Shown: positions 1-5,863, counted from the first letter of the stretch. The stretch is DNA of 7,504 nt from CSSED10-109M sp964349455 (GCA_964349455.1 CAYGGG010000039.1:1-7504), one strand, 5' to 3'. A program made the numbers and translations. Notes: a model not told the origin generated them from the letters alone.

Positions 1-743
1 TTACATTTCATTACACCCGAACCTTTATTTTTAATCATTTCAATCATTTGACAAATCTTTTTTTTATCATAACCGTCTTCAAATATTAATTTTTCAATAA
101 AACTAATTCCATTGATTTCAAAGTAATTAATTTTTACTTCCATTTCTAATAAATCACCAAAAACAGTTTCAATTTGGTAAAATATTTTGCCATCGCTCTC
201 CACTAAAGAAGTCTGTTCAATTTCTCTTTGAATATTCTCGTCAGTTCTCAACATACTATAAATTTCTGGGATAAAAACAGCGTGAATTAAACTATTTTCA
301 AAAGTATTATCCATTTTAACCACTTCACCATTTGGATAACATATTTGCTTGCAATATTTATTATCACAATACTGACTAAAAACAGTTTTTTTAGTTTCCC
401 GTTTTGATACCGGAACCATTGCTTCTTCTTTTGCTTTTATTGCTTTATACAAGAAATCAACCTTGACCATTTTGTCGGGAAATATCAATTTAATTTTTTT
501 ATTATTATTAAAACCTTCTAATTTCTTATCCTTTACCTTAACTCGATCCATTTCATCAATAAAAGAGAGGGCCATTGCTCGACAAGTTCGCCGCATTACC
601 TCATCATTTTGCCCAAGCAAACAAAAAGGAACTAAAGCTCCACTTCTTTTTCTTTTTAATTTCCCTTCATCATCATATAATTCAAGCTCAATTTGATAAT
701 TTACTTTACTAAGCACCTTAAATTTTAAGTGTAATTCTTCCAT
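1..743 (-). CDS. Hypothetical protein, 3' end outside window (first 247 codons)
   Basis: I do not recognise this family. Reading leftward from ATG at 743-741 the frame stays open for 247 codons and runs off the window, so the C-terminus is missing. The protein is soluble, with no signal peptide or membrane segment, and begins MEELHLKFKVLSK. It is rich in Lys, Glu, Ile and Phe and looks like mixed alpha/beta. The only clear motif is a cysteine cluster, C126, C131 and C135 (CDNKYCKQIC, spacing CX4CX3C). That could bind metal or an iron-sulfur centre, but it lacks a clear fourth ligand. Residues 185-225 alternate like beta strands. The start is supported by a G-rich ribosome binding site 7 bases upstream and by an extended -10 promoter about 33 bases upstream. 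The gene is divergent from the dockerin protease and shares its control region. That it is a gene is well supported by codon use and signals; its function is unknown. Confidence 0.8.
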   Translation of the reverse strand, partial: MEELHLKFKVLSKVNYQIELELYDDEGKLKRKRSGALVPFCLLGQNDEVMRRTCRAMALSFIDEMDRVKVKDKKLEGFNNNKKIKLIFPDKMVKVDFLYKAIKAKEEAMVPVSKRETKKTVFSQYCDNKYCKQICYPNGEVVKMDNTFENSLIHAVFIPEIYSMLRTDENIQREIEQTSLVESDGKIFYQIETVFGDLLEMEVKINYFEINGISFIEKLIFEDGYDKKKICQMIEMIKNKGSGVMKC

Positions 744-757
744 TCTAATTCCCCCCC
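744..757 (-). promoter_or_regulatory. G7 homopolymer ribosome binding site
   Basis: Read leftward, the leader is GGGGGGGAATTAGA followed by ATG. Seven consecutive G (complement of C at 751-757) stand where an AGGAGG-type sequence would be, with 7 bases to the start codon. It is the only Shine-Dalgarno candidate for this gene. A pure G run is unusual in such AT-rich DNA and is the kind of tract that can change length by replication slippage. Confidence 0.5.
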
Positions 758-775
758 AAAAACCCAGATTTATGT

Positions 776-784
776 ATTATACCA
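776..784 (-). promoter_or_regulatory. Extended -10 promoter of the left gene
   Basis: The leftward strand reads TGGTATAAT: a perfect -10 TATAAT (781-776) preceded by the TGn extension. With a 17-base spacer the -35 position (804-799) reads TGGCAA, matching TTGACA at only three of six positions, so the promoter would depend on the extended -10. Predicted start of transcription is near 769, giving a leader of about 26 bases that contains the G7 tract. Confidence 0.6.
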
Positions 785-807
785 CATTTTGTTTACACTT
801 GCCACTC

Positions 808-821
808 AGATAAATTTATCT
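808..821. promoter_or_regulatory. Perfect 14-bp palindrome, candidate operator
   Basis: AGATAAATTTATCT is its own reverse complement with no central gap. It lies between the two divergent extended -10 promoters. Its right half covers the -35 position (816-821) of the protease promoter, and its left end lies just upstream of the -35 region of the left gene. A dimeric regulator bound here could affect both genes. No regulator gene is visible in the window, and AT-rich DNA yields some palindromes by chance. Confidence 0.4.
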
Positions 822-835
822 TACCATCCCTACCA

Positions 836-857
836 TGTTATAATATACAAAGGTGGT
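836..857 (+). promoter_or_regulatory. Extended -10 promoter and ribosome binding site of the protease-cohesin unit
   Basis: TGTTATAAT at 836-844 is a TGn extension plus a perfect TATAAT. The -35 position at 17 bases reads TTATCT, which is weak. AAAGGTGGT at 849-857 is the ribosome binding site for ATG 861. The predicted transcription start (about 851) falls at the edge of the ribosome binding site, so the leader would be only about 10 bases long. Confidence 0.65.
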
Positions 858-860
858 GTT

Positions 861-2348
861 ATGAAAAAAAAAATACAAATAATCTTTAGTTTATATATAT
901 TGTTTTTTTCATTCAATTTTATCAATTTATCAGCTGAACAAACAACACCCAAAACACTTCAATATTTTATTGAAAATCAAGAAAAAATAGCCTATGTTGA
1001 AGATACCATTATCATCACTTTAAAAGAAAAAAACGATTCATATCTTAAATACTTAGAAATCACCTATCATTTTAATATCAAGCATCTTTATCAAAACACC
1101 TATATCGCTAATTTTGATTCTACTCAATTTACAATGAAACATATAATGACAAAAATTCATAAATATTCAGAAATCAAATATGCTGAGCCTAATTACTATT
1201 TTCAACATGTTGCTCTACCAACAACCGAGCCCCTCTATAACCAACAATGGGCTTATACAAATCAATTATATGGAATTAACATTTTAGATGTATGGTCAGA
1301 AACATTAGGGTCGGCGGATGTTGTTGTTGCTGTTTTAGACTCTGGGTTAGTAATTAATCATCCCGATTTAGCAAATAACATCTGGATAAACTCGGGCGAA
1401 ATAAACAACGATGGCCTGGATAATGATGGGAATGGTTATATTGATGATTATATGGGATGGAACTTTTTTTCAAACAACAATAATCCAATCGATAACTTTG
1501 GACACGGAACTTTTGTTAGCGGCATTATCGCTGCTGAAGTTAACGATGTTGGAATTACCGGAACTGCACCAAACACTAAAATAATGAATTTAAGAATCAC
1601 TAACGATATTGGTGAAGCTACTTTGAGTAGTATTCTTGATGCAATCAATTATGCGCTTGAAAAAGACGTAAAAATATTTAACTTTTCATTTGTTTCAACT
1701 TCTTATAATAGCACTCTTGAAGACTTAATGCGTAATGCCGATGCTATTTTTGTTTGCGGCGCAGGTAATGATACCAATAACAACGATAACATTCCTTACT
1801 ATCCCGCAAGTTTTAATATCGATAACGTTATTTCCGTTAGTTCAACTGACGATGAAGGAGAACTAGCTTGGTTTTCAAATTATGGTGTTAATTCTGTCCA
1901 CCTTGCCGCACCAGGTGATTTTATTCTTAGTACCTATCTTGCACCAACTTATCACGAATATTGGGCGGGAACATCATTTTCAACTCCTTTTGTCACCGCC
2001 ACCATCGCCTTAATTCACGGTGAATATCCAGAATTAACGATCCTTGAATTAAAAGAAGCTATTCTAGAAACAACAACAACCCTTCCTTCACTAGATGGCT
2101 TACTTATAACTGGGGGTATTCTCAATGCGCATGCCGCATTTACCTATTTTGATCCAATTATTGGTGATTTAAACGGTGATAAAAAAGTAACCATTTCGGA
2201 CTTAATCATCTTAAGAAGACACCTAGCTGGCATTGAACTTATTGATGAAGAACTATATATTAATGCTGACCTAAATGATGATGGATTTGTCACCATTTCT
2301 GACTTAATCAAATTAAGACGCTCTTTAGCGGGATTGGAGGAGTTATAA
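861..2348 (+). CDS. Secreted subtilisin-family (S8) serine protease with C-terminal type I dockerin
   Basis: An exported 495-residue endopeptidase. Residues 1-25 are a signal peptide (KKK, hydrophobic core, cleavage after LSA). Residues about 35-115 resemble the inhibitor/chaperone propeptide of subtilases, ending in a typical YAEPNYYFQ stretch. The catalytic domain (about 130-430) has the complete triad: D160 in VLDSG, H215 in GHGTFVSG, S372 in AGTSFSTP, with oxyanion-hole N303 in AGND. An acidic insert (NNDGLDNDGNGYIDD) before the His motif is common in bacterial S8 enzymes. Residues 434-495 are a type I dockerin with two calcium-loop repeats. The start at 861 is preferred over the in-frame ATG at 789 because it follows a ribosome binding site and opens a proper signal peptide; the longer version would put 24 polar residues in front. 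The stop overlaps the start of the cohesin gene by one base. Inference: the mature protease docks on the neighbouring cohesin at the cell surface. Natural substrates are unknown. Confidence 0.93.
   Translation: MKKKIQIIFSLYILFFSFNFINLSAEQTTPKTLQYFIENQEKIAYVEDTIIITLKEKNDSYLKYLEITYHFNIKHLYQNTYIANFDSTQFTMKHIMTKIHKYSEIKYAEPNYYFQHVALPTTEPLYNQQWAYTNQLYGINILDVWSETLGSADVVVAVLDSGLVINHPDLANNIWINSGEINNDGLDNDGNGYIDDYMGWNFFSNNNNPIDNFGHGTFVSGIIAAEVNDVGITGTAPNTKIMNLRITNDIGEATLSSILDAINYALEKDVKIFNFSFVSTSYNSTLEDLMRNADAIFVCGAGNDTNNNDNIPYYPASFNIDNVISVSSTDDEGELAWFSNYGVNSVHLAAPGDFILSTYLAPTYHEYWAGTSFSTPFVTATIALIHGEYPELTILELKEAILETTTTLPSLDGLLITGGILNAHAAFTYFDPIIGDLNGDKKVTISDLIILRRHLAGIELIDEELYINADLNDDGFVTISDLIKLRRSLAGLEEL
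2166..2333 (+). repeat. Duplicated dockerin calcium-binding segments
   Basis: Residues 436-457 and 470-491 of the protease are a tandem duplication with 17 of 22 positions identical. Each carries the dockerin F-hand pattern: Asp, Asn and Asp at loop positions 1, 3 and 5, then VTISDL with Asp at 12, then a LRR helix. The residues that usually set partner choice (loop positions 10-11, here Ile-Ser, and the following Arg-Arg at 17-18) are the same in both halves. Confidence 0.9.
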
Positions 2349-3961
2349 TGAAAAAACTTTTTTATAGTTTGATTTTAGTAATTTATTTTATCGGTTTCCC
2401 ACTACACGCTTCCGCCTTTGGCACTAGTATTAGTGGCAAAAGCAGCATCAACGGCGGCGAGGAATTCACCCTAACCTTCTCCGTTACTAATGCGACCAAT
2501 TTAATGGGAGTTCAAGCAAAACTAAACTACGACACAGCAAAATTAAGCATTGTATCAAGTGGTGGTTTAAACGATTATGTTGTGACCGTTGGTACTAACG
2601 TTGTTGCCGATCGAGCAACCGGAAAAACCGGGTCATTTGGATTTGCAACCATCAAGTTCAAAGCAAAAAGCGCCTTTATAATTGGTGAAAACACAACCGT
2701 TTCTTTATCAAGTGTTACCGGTTCTGATGGTGGCGATATTACCGGAACCGGAAGTTCTTTAAAAGTAAGTATGGTTGCACCAAAATCTACCAACAACAAT
2801 TTAAGTAATTTAACGATTGACGGAAAACAAATCAGTGGTTTTTCAGCCAGCAAGACATCATATAGTATTACTGTTGAAAATAACATAACAACAGTCGTTA
2901 TTGGTGCAACTAGCGCTGATTCAAAAGCAACCATTAGTGGAACTGGTACCAAAAACTTAAAGATATATCAAAATACGTTTAACATCATTGTTACAGCCGA
3001 AAGCGGTGCTAAAAAAACATACTCAGTTGCAATTGCTAGAAAAGATAGCGATGGCAGAACAAGCAAAGCAAATACAAACAACCAGCTAAAAAGCCTAACA
3101 ATCAAAAATGTTGATTTCACGTTTAATCCAACCACATATACCTATGATTTAGAAGTCGACAATGAAGTAACCAAATTAGATATTACCGCAACCACAGAAT
3201 CAAGTTCAGCTACCGTTAAAATTACTAATCCTGACCCATTAGTACTCGGCCTCAATCTAATTAAAATAGAAGTTACTGCTGAAGATAAATCAACGCAAAC
3301 CTATACTTTAAACGTTAATCGAGATAATAACATTCCAACCGTTACCGAGGACAATATTTATCAACTTATCGAATCAATTACTTCAGATGTTGTCAATATT
3401 AACGTTTATGATGAACCGTTAATTCTTAATTCAGAATTGTTAGCGCTTCTCTTTGAACATAAAAAAGATTTAACAATTACATATTATCAAAACGATAAAA
3501 TAATTTTCAAATGGGAAATAAAAGGTAATAACAACGAGTCTGACGCTTTTATCAATACTGGTCTAAATTTTAATTCTCCGGCGAAAAACAAAATTGACCA
3601 ATTAACTAATTATGCCTATAAACTAATCTTAAATTTTGAACACAATGGGTCTTTTCCCAAAAATACCACAATCAACATTTATGTTGGGAGTTACTTTGAT
3701 GATAATACCCTATTAAATCTTTATTACTTTAACGAGGACAATGAAGAAATAGAATTAATTCAAGAGAAGTTAAAAGTTGAAAACGGAATCGTTACCATTT
3801 CAATTGAACACGCTTCAAACTATTTCTTGTCACAAGCAACATTTAACATCCAAACCGCTTCACTAACAGAAACCTATTTAGTATATGGCGTTTACATTAT
3901 TATTATCATTATCGAAAGCGCATTCTTATTCAAATTCTTCCTTGAAAAAAGAAGCAATTAA
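2348..3961 (+). CDS. Membrane-anchored surface protein with a single cohesin domain and cadherin-like domains
   Basis: A 537-residue exported protein. Residues 1-23 are a signal peptide (cleavage after ASA). Residues about 24-143 match the cohesin fold: an early strand ending GGEEFTLTFSVTNATNL, the hallmark LNYDTAKLSIVS, a FGFATIKFKAK strand, then SLSSVTGSDGGDI. Residues 149-231 and 245-325 are two cadherin-like beta-sandwich domains (NxLSxLTI at the start, YSxxVAR or YTLNVNR at the end). Residues about 330-500 are an unassigned beta-rich region. Residues about 509-530 are one hydrophobic helix containing six consecutive Ile, followed by KFFLEKRSN, which fits a cytoplasmic stop-transfer tail. 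There is no LPXTG motif, SLH repeat, catalytic domain or dockerin. Its ATG overlaps the protease stop (TAATG), and its GGAGG ribosome binding site (2336-2340) lies inside the last protease codons, implying translational coupling. Inference: this is a one-site scaffold that holds the dockerin protease at the membrane. An alternative is a receptor for other dockerin proteins encoded elsewhere. Confidence 0.88.
   Translation: MKKLFYSLILVIYFIGFPLHASAFGTSISGKSSINGGEEFTLTFSVTNATNLMGVQAKLNYDTAKLSIVSSGGLNDYVVTVGTNVVADRATGKTGSFGFATIKFKAKSAFIIGENTTVSLSSVTGSDGGDITGTGSSLKVSMVAPKSTNNNLSNLTIDGKQISGFSASKTSYSITVENNITTVVIGATSADSKATISGTGTKNLKIYQNTFNIIVTAESGAKKTYSVAIARKDSDGRTSKANTNNQLKSLTIKNVDFTFNPTTYTYDLEVDNEVTKLDITATTESSSATVKITNPDPLVLGLNLIKIEVTAEDKSTQTYTLNVNRDNNIPTVTEDNIYQLIESITSDVVNINVYDEPLILNSELLALLFEHKKDLTITYYQNDKIIFKWEIKGNNNESDAFINTGLNFNSPAKNKIDQLTNYAYKLILNFEHNGSFPKNTTINIYVGSYFDDNTLLNLYYFNEDNEEIELIQEKLKVENGIVTISIEHASNYFLSQATFNIQTASLTETYLVYGVYIIIIIIESAFLFKFFLEKRSN
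2792..3322 (+). repeat. Two tandem cadherin-like beta-sandwich domains
   Basis: Two homologous units of about 80 residues (149-231 and 245-325 of the cohesin protein) are separated by a short polar linker (KDSDGRTSKANT). Both open with Asn-Xaa-Leu-Xaa-x-Leu-Thr-Ile, have a central TSYSITV or YTYDLEV strand, a NLKI/NLIKI strand near the middle, and a closing VTAExxxxxTY segment. They are recognisable only at protein level; the DNA has diverged. Likely role: a spacer that lifts the cohesin away from the membrane. Confidence 0.75.
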
Positions 3962-3969
3962 TCTTCTTT
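3942..3969 (-). terminator. Weak intrinsic terminator candidate for the leftward HD unit
   Basis: On the leftward strand AAAGAAG (3969-3963) can pair with CTTCTTT (3954-3948) around an 8-base loop, and the right arm runs on into a six-T tract. The stem is only 7 bp with two G-C pairs, and it lies across the 3' ends of two convergent genes. The rightward strand lacks a T tract after the stem. Confidence 0.3.
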
Positions 3970-4599
3970 CCATTCGTGATCATTTATTTGAATTTGATAG
4001 TCTATTTTTAAATATCTAGCAAATTCTTTAACCGCTTTAAAAATTTTACTAACAAAATAATATCCTTCCATTTTTTTTCGATTAAAATTTTGATTAACAA
4101 GAAACTTAATAATAATAGTTTCTTTTTTTGCTACAATAATAACATCATTAATATTTAAAATTTCAAGAAAAAATAAATCCTCCATTCCCAAAGGAAGAAT
4201 TCTGTTTTTATCAAAATCTATCTTATCAGCCAGCACCAAAGCATGCCCCACCAAATTAAAATTATCCTTACCCCCACCATGATAGCGAATGGCATCTAGT
4301 ATCACTTCTTTATTAACGATTTCTTTATCCTGCAAATATTTAGTTGCCATCAAATAACTTACTTCACCATGATTTCCTTTCCCATCAACTATCCCAATAT
4401 CGTGCAATAAAGCAGCTATAATCCCACTTTCGATTAACGAACAATCATAAACATCAATGATTTGTTTTATATTATCGACCACTTTATTAATATGCCGCCA
4501 TCCATGATCAGCATAATCACGACCCTCTTGAATTTCTTCGATTCGATTATAAATATTTATAATAAAAGGGTCATTCCTAATCTCACTTTCCATTTTCAC
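3958..4599 (-). CDS. HD-domain metal-dependent phosphohydrolase
   Basis: A 213-residue cytoplasmic protein. The HD superfamily metal ligands are in order: H36 in DHGWRH, H66-D67 in LLHDIG, and D125 in LADKID. H77 (GNHGE) and H107 (YHGGG) stand where bi-metal HD enzymes have extra ligands. Known members hydrolyse phosphoester bonds in nucleotides, cyclic nucleotides or related molecules; the substrate here cannot be read from sequence. The start is GTG at 4599-4597, with GAGG 12 bases upstream. An alternative ATG two codons later (4593) has its ribosome binding site less well placed. It overlaps the end of the deoxyribosyltransferase-like gene by 17 bases, so the two are one transcript and probably act on related nucleosides or nucleotides. 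Its TAA overlaps the TAA of the convergent cohesin gene. The C-terminal 75 residues do not match a domain I know. Confidence 0.85.
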   Translation of the reverse strand: MKMESEIRNDPFIINIYNRIEEIQEGRDYADHGWRHINKVVDNIKQIIDVYDCSLIESGIIAALLHDIGIVDGKGNHGEVSYLMATKYLQDKEIVNKEVILDAIRYHGGGKDNFNLVGHALVLADKIDFDKNRILPLGMEDLFFLEILNINDVIIVAKKETIIIKFLVNQNFNRKKMEGYYFVSKIFKAVKEFARYLKIDYQIQINDHEWKED

Positions 4600-5050
4600 A
4601 CATCAAAATCGCCTCATTAATTAATATTTCTAAATCATTAATAGGTTTTTTATTTAACTCATAATCATATAACCAATCCAAATATCTAATATGCTTTGCA
4701 TCATCTGGTCGCCCATAAATTATTTTTTTGGTATGAATCCAAAACCCAAACTCAACATTAGTGGTGAAACCAGGTAATACTTTTTCATCTCTTGGCACCC
4801 AAAACAAAATCACCGTTGCCGCTTCAAGCGCTTCTCTCTCCCACAACATTTGTTTTGTTAAATAATCACCATCCACATACATATTAATATACTCTGGAAT
4901 AAAAACAATTCCATCAAAATTTAACTTTTCAAAAATTTTTATTGCCTTTAATCGCCATTCAGTTATTTCATTTGTTCTAATCGTTGGACCTGCCAGAAAA
5001 ATTGATTTTTTACTTTTATCAACCATTTGATTTGAATAATTTATTATCAC
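4583..5050 (-). CDS. Nucleoside 2-deoxyribosyltransferase-like protein
   Basis: A 155-residue cytoplasmic protein of the nucleoside 2-deoxyribosyltransferase-like family. Signs are the N-terminal IFLAGPT nucleotide-fold loop (17-23), an EWRLKA helix, FIPEY, the WERE motif (70-73), the LFWVPRD strand (82-88), GFTTNVEFG with the likely catalytic Glu100, and GRPDDAKHIRYLD. Relatives cleave or transfer the deoxyribose between nucleobases, or hydrolyse the N-glycosidic bond, in purine and pyrimidine salvage. The start is GTG at 5050-5048 behind an excellent AGGAGGAG (5062-5055). The next in-frame ATG, at residue 9, has no comparable site. The length is usual for the family. It is the first gene of a two-gene unit with the HD phosphohydrolase, which suggests a joint role in nucleoside or nucleotide turnover. 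Exact substrate and direction are unknown. Confidence 0.85.
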   Translation of the reverse strand: MIINYSNQMVDKSKKSIFLAGPTIRTNEITEWRLKAIKIFEKLNFDGIVFIPEYINMYVDGDYLTKQMLWEREALEAATVILFWVPRDEKVLPGFTTNVEFGFWIHTKKIIYGRPDDAKHIRYLDWLYDYELNKKPINDLEILINEAILMCENGK

Positions 5051-5054
5051 ATTT

Positions 5055-5101
5055 CTCCTCCTAACAAATTAAATTATATCATAAAAAAAAGTAAATTTTA
5101 A
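5055..5101 (-). promoter_or_regulatory. Promoter and ribosome binding site of the deoxyribosyltransferase-HD unit
   Basis: Leftward TGATATAAT (5081-5073) is an extended -10 with perfect TATAAT. At a 17-base spacer the -35 position (5101-5096) reads TTAAAA, four of six matches to TTGACA. AGGAGGAG at 5062-5055 is the ribosome binding site. The -35 sits inside the upstream gene's stop region and the inverted repeat there. Confidence 0.65.
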
Positions 5102-5113
5102 TTACTTTTTTTT
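5083..5113. terminator. Perfect 12-bp inverted repeat, AT-rich terminator candidate
   Basis: AAAAAAAAGTAA (5083-5094) and TTACTTTTTTTT (5102-5113) are exact reverse complements around a 7-base loop. Either strand ends in a run of eight T, as in bidirectional intrinsic terminators. The stem has only one G-C pair, so it may terminate poorly. It overlaps the stop of the small membrane protein gene and the -35 of the next leftward promoter. Confidence 0.45.
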
Positions 5114-5484
5114 GCATTATATATCACTTGACCAAGCACTCCAAAAATTACGCCAAAGCCAATCACAACCAGAAACGATATCATACTTATAATATCATCC
5201 CAATTAGGTGTTGAACGACTAAAAGTAATATAAAACATGTACCCAAGTGCCAACACATTAAACGATACCATAATAGAAAAAAACACTTTTGCACCTAAAT
5301 AACCACCAATACTCATTAATCCAGTTAGAATAAGTGACAAAAATAAAAACCCACCAACACTCTCAGAATTAATTTCAACTCCTAGTAGATACCCATTATA
5401 TAAATGGCATAAAAAATTAAAAATAAATATTGCACAAGCAAGCATAAACCATTTTTTAGACTCTTCTTTTATAGTTTCAATCAT
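5098..5484 (-). CDS. Small four-helix integral membrane protein, unknown function
   Basis: Not a family I recognise. It has 128 residues with four predicted membrane helices at about 12-35, 43-63, 66-88 and 99-121, and short charged ends (MIETIKEESKK and NAKKSN). It has no catalytic motif or conserved charged residue within the helices; C17 and C26 lie in the first helix. The start ATG overlaps the TGA of the upstream gene (ATGA, 4 bases), with GAGGG 9 bases before it, so it is translationally coupled to the two-helix protein and the two may form a complex in the membrane. Gly-rich segments (SIGGYLGAK, GFGVIFGVLG) favour tight helix packing. Possible roles include a small transporter subunit or accessory protein, but nothing in the sequence decides this. 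Confidence 0.75.
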   Translation of the reverse strand: MIETIKEESKKWFMLACAIFIFNFLCHLYNGYLLGVEINSESVGGFLFLSLILTGLMSIGGYLGAKVFFSIMVSFNVLALGYMFYITFSRSTPNWDDIISMISFLVVIGFGVIFGVLGQVIYNAKKSN

Positions 5485-5840
5485 TTTTTCTTGCCCTCTT
5501 TTTTATTCATCAAACCTAAAATACCACCAACCACAAACACATTAATCATTCCACCATATATAACCAACATACGATCATGGTTGCTAGTTTTTCGCCACAC
5601 CGCATTTGTTTTATAATCATCTTGACATCTTTTTTCTTGTTCTGTATCGTCCAAATCTTCTAAATCTTTATACCAACCACAACTAATAACTTTGTGTTCT
5701 TCATAAGACAATTCTGGTTCTTTTAAAACATGATTAACAATACTAACCAATGTGAAAATAACAGCACCAACAAACCATAAAAGTAACACGGCATTTGTTA
5801 TTTTAAAAATCAACTCTTTCTCTTTACTAAACAAAAACAT
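5481..5840 (-). CDS. Small two-helix membrane protein with a soluble loop, unknown function
   Basis: Not a family I recognise. It has 119 residues. A charged start (MFLFSKEKE) leads into a first helix at about 15-36. An acidic soluble loop of about 50 residues holds two cysteines, C54 (SCGWYKDL) and C72 (RCQDD). A second helix lies at about 92-111 (YGGMINVFVVGGILGLM), and the tail is strongly basic (NKKEGKKK). The positive-inside rule puts the tail in the cytoplasm and the loop outside, where C54 and C72 could form a disulfide. The start is ATG at 5840 with AGAGGTGAG just upstream. It is the first gene of a pair driven by the best consensus promoter in the window, and its stop overlaps the next start by 4 bases. 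Confidence 0.75.
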   Translation of the reverse strand: MFLFSKEKELIFKITNAVLLLWFVGAVIFTLVSIVNHVLKEPELSYEEHKVISCGWYKDLEDLDDTEQEKRCQDDYKTNAVWRKTSNHDRMLVIYGGMINVFVVGGILGLMNKKEGKKK

Positions 5841-5863
5841 TTTCTCACCTCTCTTCCAGAATA

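Noticed and set aside
463..696. Rightward open frame of 77 codons inside the left gene
   Set aside because: It lies opposite the well-supported leftward gene, has no ribosome binding site, and its Ser/Leu/Phe-rich translation is typical of an antisense shadow.
789..860. 24-residue N-terminal extension of the protease
   Set aside because: The upstream ATG has no ribosome binding site and lies before the promoter -10; the ATG at 861 has both a site and a proper signal peptide.
1448..1648. Leftward open frame of 66 codons within the protease gene
   Set aside because: Fully inside the catalytic domain coding sequence, with no start signals of its own.
2417..2776. Locally higher GC in the cohesin coding region as a sign of recent transfer
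   Set aside because: Gly, Thr, Ala and Ser richness of a cohesin domain raises GC by itself; with no mobile element or boundary repeat nearby, composition alone does not support transfer.
2575..2952. Leftward open frame of 125 codons within the cohesin gene
   Set aside because: Antisense shadow of the cohesin and first cadherin-like domain; no ribosome binding site or promoter, and the Val/Pro-rich translation mirrors the Thr/Gly-rich sense strand.
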